64,000 nucleotides of DNA. It comes from Pseudoduganella buxea. GTDB lineage: Bacteria > Pseudomonadota > Gammaproteobacteria > Burkholderiales > Burkholderiaceae_D. Below, piece after piece: positions 45,100-53,915 of this stretch (the first letter of the stretch is position 1; each line of letters starts with the position of its first letter). A program made the position numbers and the translations under genes. Below the pieces are notes generated by a model, which ran no database searches, was not told where the DNA came from, and saw only the letters and a program-made list of their open reading frames with translations. The stretch spans positions 1 through 64,000 of the forward strand of contig NZ_WNKZ01000001.1 in assembly GCF_009720835.1 (NCBI RefSeq), in the 5' to 3' direction.

Positions 45100-46214
45100 T
45101 GACGGAGCAGCAGCACTCCGGCCCCATCGTCTGGTCCGGCATCGTCGCCGCCACCTGCGTGCTGCTGTTCCTGATGCAGCAGGTGCTGTGGCTGTCGATT
45201 CCCTTCCTCTTGGGCATCATCCTGTACTACATGCTGCTCTCGCCCATGCAGCGGCTGCTGCGCATGGGGTATTCGCGCAATACGGCGGCCCTGATCGTCG
45301 GCTTCGGCTTCCTGCTGTTCGTGCTGCTGGCCGTGCTGGCCGGCGTGGCGTGGATTCCGGCGCCGTCGACGGCCTGGCATGAAATGCCGGGCCGCTACCT
45401 GGCCGCCGGCATGCGCTTCCTGCGCAATATGATGGGCGCGCTGGAGCAGCAGTTCCCCTTCCTGCAGCCCGCCCACCTGGTCGATTCGGTCGATGCCAGC
45501 CTGGCCAACTACACGCGCGGCTTCGTCGAGCGGCACCTGACGGACGTGCTGATGGCCGTCGCCGCCTGGGTGCCGTCGATGCTGCTGGCGCCCTTCCTGA
45601 CCTTCTTCTTCCTGCGCGACGGCCGCCGCTTCAAGCGCTTCCTGGCCCGCGCAGTGCCGAACGCCTTCTTCGAAAAAACCCTGTACCTGCTGCACGAAGT
45701 GGACCAGACGGCGCGCCGCTACTTCCACGGCATGCTGAAACTCACCATCATCGACACGGTCGTGCTGTCGATCGGGCTGTGGGCCATCGGCCTGCAGTCT
45801 GCACTGCTGCTGGGATTCCTTGCGGCCGTGCTGGCGTGGGTGCCGTATGTCGGCTCCATCGTCGGCTGCCTGCTGGTTGTGCTGGTGGCATCGGCCGACG
45901 CACCGGACAACAATATGATGGCCTACAGCGCCATCTTCGTCTTCATCGCCGCGCGCCTGCTGGACGACTTCATCTTCATGCCCCTTACGCTGGGCCGCAG
46001 CCTGCGCATCCATCCGCTCGTCACCGTCTTGATGATCTTCATCGGCGGCGCACTGGCCGGCGTGACAGGCCTGATGCTGGTGCTGCCCCTGCTGGGCGTG
46101 ACGATGGTGATCGGCGAAACCCTGGGCGTGCTGATCACCGACACGCGCCTGCAAGCCCGGCACCGCTACGCCCAGTCCCTGCGCGTCAAGCAAGCCAGCA
46201 TCGACCTCAAATAG
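45099..46214 (+). CDS. AI-2E family (TqsA/PerM-like) membrane transporter
   Basis: A 371-residue inner-membrane protein with about seven or eight helices. Family features are the N-terminal pair of helices around VLWLSIPFLLGIILYYMLLSPMQRLL, the segment LAPFLTFFFLRDGRRFKRFLARAVPN, and the helix VLAWVPYVGSIVGCLLVVLVA followed by DDFIFMPLTLGRSLRIHPL. Members export or transport autoinducer-2 or other small molecules, some acting as Na+/H+ antiporters; the substrate is not determined by sequence. It is coupled to the upstream cNMP-binding gene. Confidence 0.9.
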   Translation: MTEQQHSGPIVWSGIVAATCVLLFLMQQVLWLSIPFLLGIILYYMLLSPMQRLLRMGYSRNTAALIVGFGFLLFVLLAVLAGVAWIPAPSTAWHEMPGRYLAAGMRFLRNMMGALEQQFPFLQPAHLVDSVDASLANYTRGFVERHLTDVLMAVAAWVPSMLLAPFLTFFFLRDGRRFKRFLARAVPNAFFEKTLYLLHEVDQTARRYFHGMLKLTIIDTVVLSIGLWAIGLQSALLLGFLAAVLAWVPYVGSIVGCLLVVLVASADAPDNNMMAYSAIFVFIAARLLDDFIFMPLTLGRSLRIHPLVTVLMIFIGGALAGVTGLMLVLPLLGVTMVIGETLGVLITDTRLQARHRYAQSLRVKQASIDLK

Positions 46215-46222
46215 TTGCTTGA

Positions 46223-46245
46223 AAAATGGGGACGTACCCCATTTT
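46223..46245. repeat. REP-like palindrome (variant core)
   Basis: AAAATGGGG-ACGTA-CCCCATTTT, nine bases after the AI-2E-family stop. Related by layout to the GGGGACTGTCCCC elements. Confidence 0.6.
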
Positions 46246-46262
46246 CCGGGCAATGTTTCCAT

Positions 46263-46287
46263 AAAAATGGGGTCTGTCCCCATTTTT
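46263..46287 (+). terminator. REP-like palindrome acting as terminator
   Basis: AAAAATGGGG-TCTGT-CCCCATTTTTT, with a T6 run, downstream of the AI-2E-family gene. Likely ends that rightward transcript. Confidence 0.65.
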
Positions 46288-46294
46288 TAGGCAA

Positions 46295-46321
46295 TAAAAA
46301 ACGGGAGCCGCGGCTCCCGTT
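46295..46321 (-). terminator. rho-independent terminator of ahpF
   Basis: On the leftward transcript AACGGGAGCCG-CGGCTCCCGTT is followed by TTTT, 19 bases after the ahpF stop: an 11-bp palindrome with a U-tract. Confidence 0.85.
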
Positions 46322-46340
46322 CCGTTTGCTGCGGTGCTGC

Positions 46341-47933
46341 TTAGGCCGCGGCGGCGATCTTTTCCTGCTCCGCTTCCACTTCATCGTCGCCGGAGCGGAT
46401 CAGGTGGTCGAATGCCGACAGGGCTGCCTTGGCGCCCTCGCCCACGGCGATGACGATCTGCTTGTATGGCACGGTCGTCACGTCGCCGGCGGCGAAGATG
46501 CCCGGGACCGACGTCTGGCCGCGTGGATCGATCTCGATCTCGCCATGCTTGGACAGGGCCACGGTGCCTTTCAGCCACTCCGTGTTCGGCACCAGGCCGA
46601 TCTGCACGAACACGCCCTCCAGGTCGACCCGGTGGGTCTCGCCGGTGCCGCGGTCCTTGTACGACAGGCCGTCGACTTTCTTGCCGTCACCGTGAATCTC
46701 GGTGGTCTGGGCCGACAGGATCACCTTGACGTTCGGCAGCGAGCGCAGCTTGCGCTGCAGCACGGCGTCGGCGCGCAGTTCGTTGCCGAACTCGATCAGG
46801 GTGACGTGCTGGACGATACCGGCCAGGTCGATCGCCGCTTCCACGCCGGAGTTACCGCCGCCGATCACCGACACGCGCTTGCCCTTGAACAGGGGGCCAT
46901 CGCAGTGCGGGCAGTAGGCCACGCCGTGGTTGCGGTATTCCTTCTCGCCCGGCACATTGATTTCGCGCCAGCGGGCACCCGTCGACAGGATCACCGTCTT
47001 GGCCTTCAGCACGGCACCGGTAGCGGTGTGCACTTCGGAAATCTTGCCCGGCACCAACTTGACGGCGCGCTGGGTGTTCATGATGTCGACTTCGTATTCC
47101 TTCACGTGCTGCTCCAGGGCGACAGCGAATTTCGGACCATCCGTCTCCTTGATCGACACGAAATTCTCGATCGCCAAGGTATCGAGGACCTGGCCGCCGA
47201 AACGCTCAGCCAGCACGCCGGTGTTGATGCCTTTGCGGGCAGCGTAAATCGCGGACGCCGCACCGGCAGGGCCACCGCCGACGATCAGCACGTCGAACAC
47301 GTCTTTCTTGTTCAGTTCAGCTGCCTGGCGGGCACCGGCATTGGTGTCCAGCTTGGCCAGGATTTCTTCCACATTGGTTCGGCCTTGGCCGAAGTGCTGG
47401 CCGTTCAGGAACATCATCGGTACCGCCATGATCTGGCGCTCTTCGACTTCTTTCTGGAACACGCCGCCGTCGATCGTCGTGACCTTGATGCGCGGGTTAA
47501 TCACCGACATCGCGTTCAGCGCCTGCACCACTTCCGGGCAGTTATGGCAGGACAGCGAGATGAAGGTCTCGAATTCGTAATCGCCGTCGAGGTTGCGGAT
47601 CTGTTCGATCACGGCCTCGTCCAGCTTGATCGTGTGGCCGCCCACCTGCAGCAGGGCCAGCACCAGCGAGGTGAATTCATGGCCCATCGGGATGCCGGCG
47701 AAGCGTACGCCGACGTCGCTGCCGGCACGGTTGATCGAGAACGACGGCTTGCGCACATTGGCGGCGTTGTCCTCGATAACGGTAATCTTGTCGCTCAACG
47801 CTTCGATATCGCGGAGCAGTTCGTTCATTTCCCGCGCTTTGGCGGAGTCATCCAGCGATGCGACGATCTCAATCGGCTGCACCACTTTTTCCAGATAGGC
47901 TTTCAGTTGGGTTTTGAGATTTGCATCCAGCAT
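46341..47933 (-). CDS. ahpF: alkyl hydroperoxide reductase subunit F
   Basis: A 530-residue flavoprotein disulfide reductase that passes electrons from NADH to AhpC. The N-terminal thioredoxin-like half carries SCHNCPEV. The flavin half has [18 protein letters not shown], the active disulfide YCPHCDGP and the NAD motif [12 protein letters not shown]. Length is normal for AhpF. The start at 47933 has AAGGAAG upstream. It is downstream of ahpC in the same direction (81 bases), forming the usual peroxide-defence pair. Confidence 0.97.
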   Translation of the reverse strand: MLDANLKTQLKAYLEKVVQPIEIVASLDDSAKAREMNELLRDIEALSDKITVIEDNAANVRKPSFSINRAGSDVGVRFAGIPMGHEFTSLVLALLQVGGHTIKLDEAVIEQIRNLDGDYEFETFISLSCHNCPEVVQALNAMSVINPRIKVTTIDGGVFQKEVEERQIMAVPMMFLNGQHFGQGRTNVEEILAKLDTNAGARQAAELNKKDVFDVLIVGGGPAGAASAIYAARKGINTGVLAERFGGQVLDTLAIENFVSIKETDGPKFAVALEQHVKEYEVDIMNTQRAVKLVPGKISEVHTATGAVLKAKTVILSTGARWREINVPGEKEYRNHGVAYCPHCDGPLFKGKRVSVIGGGNSGVEAAIDLAGIVQHVTLIEFGNELRADAVLQRKLRSLPNVKVILSAQTTEIHGDGKKVDGLSYKDRGTGETHRVDLEGVFVQIGLVPNTEWLKGTVALSKHGEIEIDPRGQTSVPGIFAAGDVTTVPYKQIVIAVGEGAKAALSAFDHLIRSGDDEVEAEQEKIAAAA

Positions 47934-48014
47934 GACGTTCTTCCTTTCGTTATTCGCTGCCGGACACATGCCCGGCAGCGTGCACTACTTATTTACTGCG
48001 ATTACTGCTACTGC

Positions 48015-48578
48015 TTAGATCTTGCCGACCAGGTCCAGCGATGGGGTCAGGGTGGCAGCGCCTTCGGACCACTTGGCTGGGCACACTTCGCCTGGGTGGG
48101 AAGCGACGTACTGGGCAGCCTTCACTTTGCGCAGCAGTTCCGATGCGTCACGGCCGATGCCGTTGTCATGCACTTCCATGACCTTGATGAAGCCGTCAGG
48201 ATTGATGACGAAGGTACCGCGCAGTGCCATGCCTTCTTCTTCGATCATGACCTGGAAATTACGCGACAGCAGACCGGTTGGGTCGCCGATCAGGGCGTAG
48301 TTCACTTTCTTGATGGCGTCCGACGTGTCGTGCCATGCCTTGTGAGCGAAATGGGAGTCGGTCGAAATACCGTACACTTCCACGCCCAGCTTCTGGAATT
48401 CTGCGTAGTTGTCGGCCAGGTCTTCCAGTTCGGTTGGGCACACGAACGTGAAGTCGGCTGGGTAGAACACGAAGACCGACCACTTGCCCTTCAGGGACTC
48501 TTCGCTCAGTTCAACGAACTTGCCAGCGTGGTAAGCGGTAGCCTTGAACGGTTTTACTTGGGTGTTGATCAGAGACAT
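48015..48578 (-). CDS. ahpC: alkyl hydroperoxide reductase subunit C (peroxiredoxin)
   Basis: A 187-residue 2-Cys peroxiredoxin that reduces hydrogen peroxide and organic hydroperoxides. The peroxidatic Cys is in [12 protein letters not shown] (near residue 47) and the resolving Cys in [10 protein letters not shown] (near residue 166). [21 protein letters not shown] is the conserved start. It is preceded by a candidate OxyR site and followed by ahpF. Confidence 0.98.
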   Translation of the reverse strand: MSLINTQVKPFKATAYHAGKFVELSEESLKGKWSVFVFYPADFTFVCPTELEDLADNYAEFQKLGVEVYGISTDSHFAHKAWHDTSDAIKKVNYALIGDPTGLLSRNFQVMIEEEGMALRGTFVINPDGFIKVMEVHDNGIGRDASELLRKVKAAQYVASHPGEVCPAKWSEGAATLTPSLDLVGKI

Positions 48579-48646
48579 TTGTGTTTTCCTCGTGAGGTTG
48601 GTGAATCAAGAGACATCAGTTTAGCGAGTTCTCAGCTATTTGAAAA

Positions 48647-48683
48647 ATTGATTGTTCCGATGATGTCAATTGAGTTTGACTAT
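48647..48683. promoter_or_regulatory. candidate OxyR-binding site upstream of ahpC
   Basis: ATTG-N7-CGAT-N7-ATTG-N7-CTAT follows the OxyR layout ATAG-N7-CTAT-N7-ATAG-N7-CTAT with 13 of 16 fixed bases. It lies 69-105 bases before the ahpC start, a usual activator position. Confidence 0.5.
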
Positions 48684-48855
48684 CGGAGACGATAGCGAGA
48701 CCGTTATTATCCCCGTTCCTGCAGAAACGTGAATGTTGACTGAGTGATATGAAATCATCTGGCATGCAGCGCCCTGACCGCTCGGACGATAGTGTCTGCG
48801 GCCGTTTCCGGCTGCCAGAATCCGCGATGCCTGGGCATCGCTACTGGCAGCATGT

Positions 48856-49620
48856 CTATTTTCGCCGCGTTTTGCGCTTGGTCTTGCGCGCGCGACGATA
48901 CATGCCCAGCTTGGGCTGATGGGCAACCGGCCGGCCGATGCGCGTTTCGAACGTCACCAGGCGCCGAATCAGCACGGCCTGCTTGGCAAGTACCTGGACG
49001 AAAAACGCCGAAATGGCGAACATCGGTACCGCCCAGATGACAATGCCCGCATCCGGACGGATATCGGTAATGCCGGCCCCGACCAGCATGAACACCAGCA
49101 GCGCGACAGCCAACAGCGGCTGAGCCGCCTCGGGCAGCCCGGGAACATACAGATCATGCCGAATGCCGAGCGGCCTGACGGCCATGTCCCAGTCCAGCTG
49201 ATTAGTGGTGGCGTTGTAATGCTTGTCGAAGCTTCCATCACCGGATTGTGCCCACGCCGTCCTGACCTGCCGGATTCCATAGACGGCGTTCGCCGCCATC
49301 AAGGCAAGTCCTCCACCGGCCACGGCCAACTTCCGCGCGGCGCTGAGCTCCTCGATCAGGAAGATCGGGCAGAACATCGCCATCAGGAAAAAGATCAGCG
49401 AAATGCCTGCTGAGCTGGACGACAGCAACTGATACAGCAGCCGCGTCTTTGCGCGCCGCGCCAGCACGAATTGCAAGGCACCGATACTCAAGGCAAGCGC
49501 CACCGCCACCCAAACCACCGGCACGGCTGCCGCTTCGCCGACGAAGCGGTCGGTCATGGCGAAGGCGGCAATGGCGCAGATGAGGTTTGCTGCTGGGTAG
49601 ATGAGGGGGTTTAAGGTCAT
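48856..49620 (-). CDS. hypothetical membrane protein
   Basis: A 254-residue inner-membrane protein with about six hydrophobic segments (residues 5-25, 33-53, 65-88, 95-112, 168-188, 193-215) and a basic tail ending in KTKRKTRRK. The middle loop AQSGDGSFDKHYNATTNQLDWDMAVRP is soluble. I do not recognise the family. It is the last ORF at the downstream end of the effector-immunity chain, in the same direction, with high GC like the rest of the chromosome, so it may be the insertion boundary. A role in the T6SS island is possible but unsupported. Confidence 0.6.
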   Translation of the reverse strand: MTLNPLIYPAANLICAIAAFAMTDRFVGEAAAVPVVWVAVALALSIGALQFVLARRAKTRLLYQLLSSSSAGISLIFFLMAMFCPIFLIEELSAARKLAVAGGGLALMAANAVYGIRQVRTAWAQSGDGSFDKHYNATTNQLDWDMAVRPLGIRHDLYVPGLPEAAQPLLAVALLVFMLVGAGITDIRPDAGIVIWAVPMFAISAFFVQVLAKQAVLIRRLVTFETRIGRPVAHQPKLGMYRRARKTKRKTRRK

Positions 49621-49660
49621 TGCTGCGATCTAGGATGCGGCCTGCAAGGCGGGCGATAGC

Positions 49661-49955
49661 TCATCTGAATATGTCGTGATCATTTTTTTGAAAATCTTCA
49701 TATGCCTTGTTCCACTCTTCAAATACACTAACGATCTTCATGCAGGAGTCTCATAGAAAGCCGATTTCTACTCCGAAACAATCCAAACTCCATAGTCATA
49801 TTTTCTCCAAGTAGATCATTGCACGCTGCACGGTATAACTCTGCATACCCCCCGATATCATCTTCAGGTTGCCATATTTTATTTTCGGGAGCAGTTCTTG
49901 ATGCGATCTCGTTGCTTTGTACATGCCGAAGGCCAAGAAATTCTGACGGCGCCTT
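49661..49955 (-). pseudogene. remnants of coding sequence downstream of the immunity genes
   Basis: Frame 49728-49955 (75 codons, no start) reads FLGLRHVQSNEIASRTAP ... DDIGGYAELYRAACNDLLG, protein-like but 5'-truncated, and overlaps a tiny frame 49661-49741 (MKIVSVFEEWNKAYEDF). AT-rich, like the island. Both look like leftovers of genes lost from the effector-immunity array. No family recognised. Confidence 0.35.
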
Positions 49956-49986
49956 TCAGAGTGTACGGCACATAAGCAAGATAGAT

Positions 49987-51018
49987 CTAATCTTGATCTA
50001 TAGACCAGTGCCAAATACTTTTACCATATTCTGCATCAGCTATTATCGGCATTACATCACCGGCCTTGAAAAACGCTCGGCTTGCGATTACTGCTGGCGT
50101 CTCCCAATATCCATCACGAGGGCAAATACTTCCTCCTTCTACTCGATCAGAGTCCCCGGAAATGCCTTCCTTGATTTTCTCCTCGTGACTTCGCGATTTC
50201 CGCGCGTAGTCAGCCAGATCCTTCGGGTAGACCATATTGGTTAAACCGCTATCATCAACGTCAAACACGAATGCAATAGCAGCTGCCTCAAAAGCCCAGT
50301 AACCATAATATGCTGCAGGGCCGTCAGAAACGTTATCCAGATGCGCGTTATACCATCGCGGATGAGGTGCCATAGCCTGGTACCAGGCATTCAAATAATC
50401 TTCAATTTCTTTTATGATTACACTGTCATCACTTTGGCGACATGCTGATGCCAACTGCTCATACGGCATGCCTAAGATACATTCATAGGCACTTGCCGCC
50501 GGTCCGCCACATATTTCCATTAACTCATCAAAAAGCGCATCCTTTCCAGAATGACTGCGAAGAACTTTCACGATCGCATTAAGCGACGCCCGATCACGCA
50601 GGAGTATTGCAATACTGAGCAATTGAAGCGTGTTTTGATAATCCGCCAAGTTTTCGAAATCCGGCGCAGCCATATATCGATAAGCGCCATCCTCGGGGAA
50701 CTCTATGGCCAGTTGTTTAGCGAACGATTGGAAGGCTTCATTCCACACTACAAAATCGTTGACAATCTCTGAAAATCGCGGACTGATTTCATCAATGGGA
50801 CATCCGGCTGTGTACTCCAACATCCAGAGCCAAAGCTTCTCCAGGTACACCATTTCCAATTCACCAGCATAATCATCGCTCCCTTCACAGAAAGAGAGTA
50901 GATTTTTTTCGGAAACCAGTATCAATTCACTCTGATTTTTGTTTGTTATTTGATACATTTGTTCGGTCAGGAACTGCTGGCGACGCAGCTCGGCGAATTT
51001 TTTGGATTCGATACTCAT
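49987..51018 (-). CDS. PoNi-type immunity protein (DUF1911-like), copy A
   Basis: A 343-residue soluble protein with the DUF1910/DUF1911 pattern of PoNi immunity proteins that neutralise PoNe nucleases. The N-terminal half is helical. The C-terminal half has YYGYWAFEAAAIAFVFDVDDSGLTNMVYPKDLADYARK, then GYWETPAV and a short end. It is the most diverged of the three intact copies: the C-terminal core is YGYWAFEAA where copies B and C have TGYWSWEAA. It may protect against a different nuclease. Lower GC than flanking genes. Confidence 0.75.
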   Translation of the reverse strand: MSIESKKFAELRRQQFLTEQMYQITNKNQSELILVSEKNLLSFCEGSDDYAGELEMVYLEKLWLWMLEYTAGCPIDEISPRFSEIVNDFVVWNEAFQSFAKQLAIEFPEDGAYRYMAAPDFENLADYQNTLQLLSIAILLRDRASLNAIVKVLRSHSGKDALFDELMEICGGPAASAYECILGMPYEQLASACRQSDDSVIIKEIEDYLNAWYQAMAPHPRWYNAHLDNVSDGPAAYYGYWAFEAAAIAFVFDVDDSGLTNMVYPKDLADYARKSRSHEEKIKEGISGDSDRVEGGSICPRDGYWETPAVIASRAFFKAGDVMPIIADAEYGKSIWHWSIDQD

Positions 51019-51097
51019 AGTCTCGGCCTTTTCCTGCCCGTGATATTTTTAGCTGGGCTTCTTATTCCTGTCATCGCTGTTCGAGTTTGTAGAGCGG

Positions 51098-51630
51098 GGA
51101 TGTTTTTCATCGCGAGGTACCAAAGATTCAAGTACGTTATTACCTTGCCAATTATTTCGGAATCCTCGATCATGGACAAGGCCTCGGCAAGGTGCAGAAA
51201 TCAGAAAAATCCGAAAATTTTTCAACATTCTTTTATGTTGCATCTAAATATCGCCAGACAGTAATGCCGTACGCCGCATCCGAAGCTTGCAATATCTCGC
51301 CGTACTTGAATTGGCGTTGTTGCGGAGGGATATCGAGTGTCTCCCATCTTCCCGCCTTAGGACATGGCTGTCCAGATTTCTCAGGCAATTCGACATTGTC
51401 CGCGAGATACCTGGAAGACTTGGGCGCATTGATACCACGAGCATAGTCCACTAAATCTACCGGGTTGAACATCGCATCTCTAAAACTGCTATCATCGATA
51501 TCCAAAACAAACGTAATAGCTGCGGCCTCCCATGACCAGTAACCTGTAAAGACATCGCCTCTCATATGGCTGTTGTAGTACCCTTCACGCCTGCTAGCTT
51601 CATACCAGTCCTCTAGATACTCCTTCATGA
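51098..51630. repeat. island direct repeat, left copy (partner 53916-54448)
   Basis: About 530 bp nearly identical to 53916-54448, offset 2818 bp. It covers the C-terminal part of immunity gene B and the 135 bases following its stop, so non-coding sequence is conserved as well. The boundary at 51098 is sharp. Confidence 0.8.
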
Positions 51631-52240
51631 GCGCCGGCCGCGCTGCCTGTGGAGCGTCAAATATCCTAATGGTCTTAAAGTAAGGCAAGTGTCTTGTACA
51701 TTCGCTAGGCAACTCATCGCGATCTGGAAGAAAAATATGAAGTAGACGTTCAAGCATCCCGTCTCTGCATGGATTATTAAAATCGAGCATTCTGGGAATC
51801 TTATTTAGGAGCTTTGCCCACCCAGTCAGAATTGCCAAGCAAATAATCTGATTAGCGAAAACATATTCTGTCCCCATTAACGGCAAGATAGCCACACGGC
51901 TTCCGGCGCCCTGCTCCGATTGGTCCAGCGCAATCCAAGCATCGGAAAAGCTTTCCCAATATTGCAACACGGCAGGAAAAAATTTAGCCAGCTCTGCCAC
52001 TTCATCACCACCGCTATATGCAGTCGCCAAAAAGTTCAAGCTATCCCATGCTCTTTGCTTTGCTGGAACTGATGCTTTGTATTTCCCAATCTCACCACTA
52101 ATATAGTCCGGCCTCGATAAGGTTTTCCTTACCACCTCAAATCCTGTCAATAGGTCGTCGAAATTGTAATCATAAACCTCAAAATCGAGAAGCTTTTCAC
52201 GCTTTTTTTTCCCAAATTTGTCGATGTCCAGCTTTTGCAT
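51233..52240 (-). CDS. PoNi-type immunity protein (DUF1910/DUF1911), copy B
   Basis: A 335-residue protein similar to copy C along its length and nearly identical to it over the C-terminal third: MKEYLEDWYEASRREGYYNSHMRGDVFTGYWSWEAAAITFVLDIDDSS and AGRWETLDIPPQQRQFKYGEILQASDAAYG. The N-terminal half has diverged (DFEVYDYNFDDLLTGFEVVRKTL), suggesting selection to bind different toxins. It follows an orphan effector tail by three bases, the same spacing seen for copy C and the intact effector, so the ancestral unit was effector-immunity. Confidence 0.85.
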   Translation of the reverse strand: MQKLDIDKFGKKKREKLLDFEVYDYNFDDLLTGFEVVRKTLSRPDYISGEIGKYKASVPAKQRAWDSLNFLATAYSGGDEVAELAKFFPAVLQYWESFSDAWIALDQSEQGAGSRVAILPLMGTEYVFANQIICLAILTGWAKLLNKIPRMLDFNNPCRDGMLERLLHIFLPDRDELPSECTRHLPYFKTIRIFDAPQAARPALMKEYLEDWYEASRREGYYNSHMRGDVFTGYWSWEAAAITFVLDIDDSSFRDAMFNPVDLVDYARGINAPKSSRYLADNVELPEKSGQPCPKAGRWETLDIPPQQRQFKYGEILQASDAAYGITVWRYLDAT

Positions 52241-52243
52241 GGT

Positions 52244-52623
52244 TTATTTTTCCAATATATTATCTGGCAAATCGATTATCAATTGCACTTCGTGTTTCAC
52301 GCCCTTGGATTTGTGATGTTTTGATAACTGCCTTCCTGTGATCAAGGAAATCGAACGGCTACAGGGCTAGCTGTTGCTTTTTTCAGAATCACCTGCCCGT
52401 CGTAGTGAGCGAAGACTCCTCAATAGCGATACACCATTAGCAGTAAGATTTTCTCCGCTGAGTCTACTGTAAATCCACTCATGACTCATCTGCGTAGCCA
52501 ATCCAGTGGGGTCCCCATCTTTGTCTTTACCAGGGGGGTGACGCTAGCGCGGATGCTGTCTTCTCGCTTCGTGCTGGCTTTTATCCTCACCACTTGATCT
52601 GCATGCGCATCCCGGCCCGCGCT
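52244..52623 (-). pseudogene. orphan C-terminal fragment of a PoNe-like effector
   Basis: Matches the last part of the effector at 55062-56600: DAHADQVVRIKASTKRED is identical, GLATQMSHEWIYSRLSGENL parallels the intact GLATQMSHQWINDRLEEENL, and the end ISLITGRQLSKHHKSKG ... EVQLIIDLPDNILEK parallels the intact tail. Compared with the intact gene there is a one-base deletion near 52540 (in GTCAATCCCCC versus GTCACCCCCC) and an in-frame TAG at 52369-52371. It is 5' to immunity copy B, as a toxin would be. The nuclease motif region is not preserved. Confidence 0.8.
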
Positions 52624-52708
52624 CGAGTCCACATTCACTTGCTGGAACGGCCTGTAGTCGTAAGGGCAGAGCTTAGCTTGTACGATTTTATTCGCACTTG
52701 AGGCACCT

Positions 52709-53488
52709 TTATTGAGCTTTACTTGGATGGCTAACCAGATCAACGTACACATTTTTCTTCGTTTGGCAAGAAATTTCTCGTGGATAATGATAGTATATGA
52801 GCCAACCCCTGAAAATGAAGCCCATCGCCATCATATCTATGGGAATGGAAAAGACTGCGAGGAAAACGTGAACTAAAGGAAGACCGAATGCTGAGCGGAT
52901 TTCCGTAGCAAAAAAGAGTGTGAGGAGGGCGGTCAATGTCGCCCCGATGAATAAATATATTGATGGGAAATGAAGCGATGCCTCCTTGCCTCCCATTAGC
53001 TTCTTATCGACTTTTTGCACATAGAACACTGTTTCTTCATCAACACGATACAACATCGATCTTTTTGTGACATCAGAATATACCGACTTATAATATGAAC
53101 GAAAGCGCCATCCCCAGAATACTAGCGTTCCAATATAAACCGAAAATGCCAATATTCTGATGGAGAGAGGCAACACGCTGAAAAATAGTATACATAACCA
53201 CGGAACTCCGCCAGTGAGCATGATACTTCCAAGAAAAAGGGTAGTCACACCAAAATGCTGAGCTCGCCATCCCCAGTTGAAAATTAGCGGAATGATCATC
53301 ATTAAAGTAGAGAGGCCAAAAATAGCCGAACAAAATATCCAGACGGGATTTTCGATAACAGAGCCTTCCCAAGCTTCTGCCGCTAATACCATACCTATCG
53401 CGCTCAACATCATGGGTAAAGCTGCGGTAATTGGAACGAATATTCGGCCTTTTGTGTAAGGGGGGTTTAGATTTTCAAAATTGCTCAA
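52709..53488 (-). CDS. hypothetical membrane protein in the effector-immunity island
   Basis: A 259-residue inner-membrane protein with six hydrophobic segments (for example VPITAALPMMLSAIGMVLAA, NPVWIFCSAIFGLSTLMMIIPLIF, FGVTTLFLGSIMLTGGVPWLCILFF, ILAFSVYIGTLVFWGWRF, LFIGATLTALLTLFFA, VFLAVFSIPIDMMAMGFIFRGWLIY) and a soluble loop KVDKKLMGGKEASLHFP. AT-rich. No family recognised. It could be the immunity partner of a membrane-acting toxin or a passenger gene brought with the array. Confidence 0.6.
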   Translation of the reverse strand: MSNFENLNPPYTKGRIFVPITAALPMMLSAIGMVLAAEAWEGSVIENPVWIFCSAIFGLSTLMMIIPLIFNWGWRAQHFGVTTLFLGSIMLTGGVPWLCILFFSVLPLSIRILAFSVYIGTLVFWGWRFRSYYKSVYSDVTKRSMLYRVDEETVFYVQKVDKKLMGGKEASLHFPSIYLFIGATLTALLTLFFATEIRSAFGLPLVHVFLAVFSIPIDMMAMGFIFRGWLIYYHYPREISCQTKKNVYVDLVSHPSKAQ

Positions 53489-53520
53489 AACAACAGCCCT
53501 TCATAACCCATAGGAATTTT

Positions 53521-53757
53521 TTAACTAGGTAGTCTTAAGACTCCCGTAGCTTCGCCGGCTTTTCTCATGTACGGGGCAATTGAAGCACTCGAACCATTAA
53601 TATTATTTTTATCGCCTGTTACAGCTTTCCCAAACTTTTGTCGAAGGCTTTTACCATACAGCTTACCACACACTAAGGCTATAGCTATCGCTCCTATTAT
53701 TATCACAGCAATAGATAACCTCAACTCGGCCATTACAGCAAGCGCGATCAGCGGCAT
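53521..53757 (-). CDS. small single-pass membrane protein (up to 78 aa)
   Basis: Hydrophobic N-terminus (LRLSIAVIIIGAIAIALVCG) followed by a basic, Ser/Asn-rich tail (KLYGKSLRQKFGKAVTGDKNN...). The start may be 53757 or 53733 (MAELRLS). Its 5' end overlaps the stop of a decayed immunity fragment at 53748. Whether it is still expressed is unclear; no family recognised. Confidence 0.4.
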   Translation of the reverse strand: MPLIALAVMAELRLSIAVIIIGAIAIALVCGKLYGKSLRQKFGKAVTGDKNNINGSSASIAPYMRKAGEATGVLRLPS

Positions 53758-53915
53758 TCAAAAACACATTTCACTAAATCCCGCAGGTAAGCAATATTAG
53801 TGATAAATTTATCGTCAATACCCAAGAGATAAGCCGCGGCCCCGGCGTCAAACGCCCAATACCCGTAATCAGGGACCCCACCGCTGGGCGAAAGACGAAG
53901 ATGACCATACCAGCA
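53748..53915 (-). pseudogene. decayed PoNi/DUF1911 C-terminal fragment, copy D
   Basis: Reads WYGHLRLSPSGGVPDYGYW-AFDAGAAAYLLGIDD-KFITNIAYLRDLV then a stop at 53748. It is aligned with copy A's YYGYWAFEAAAIAFVFDVDDSGLTNMVYPKDLADYA, so it belongs to the same subgroup. It is cut on its 5' side exactly where the direct repeat begins (53916), showing that the repeat was copied into or next to an older immunity gene. Confidence 0.7.

Noticed and set aside
46215..48695. 826-codon open frame antisense to ahpF and ahpC
   Set aside because: Spans two certain genes and their spacer on the other strand; it is a composition artefact.
49796..50014. 72-codon leftward frame overlapping the end of immunity gene A
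   Set aside because: Low-quality translation in a different frame from the more protein-like remnant at 49728-49955 and no ribosome site.
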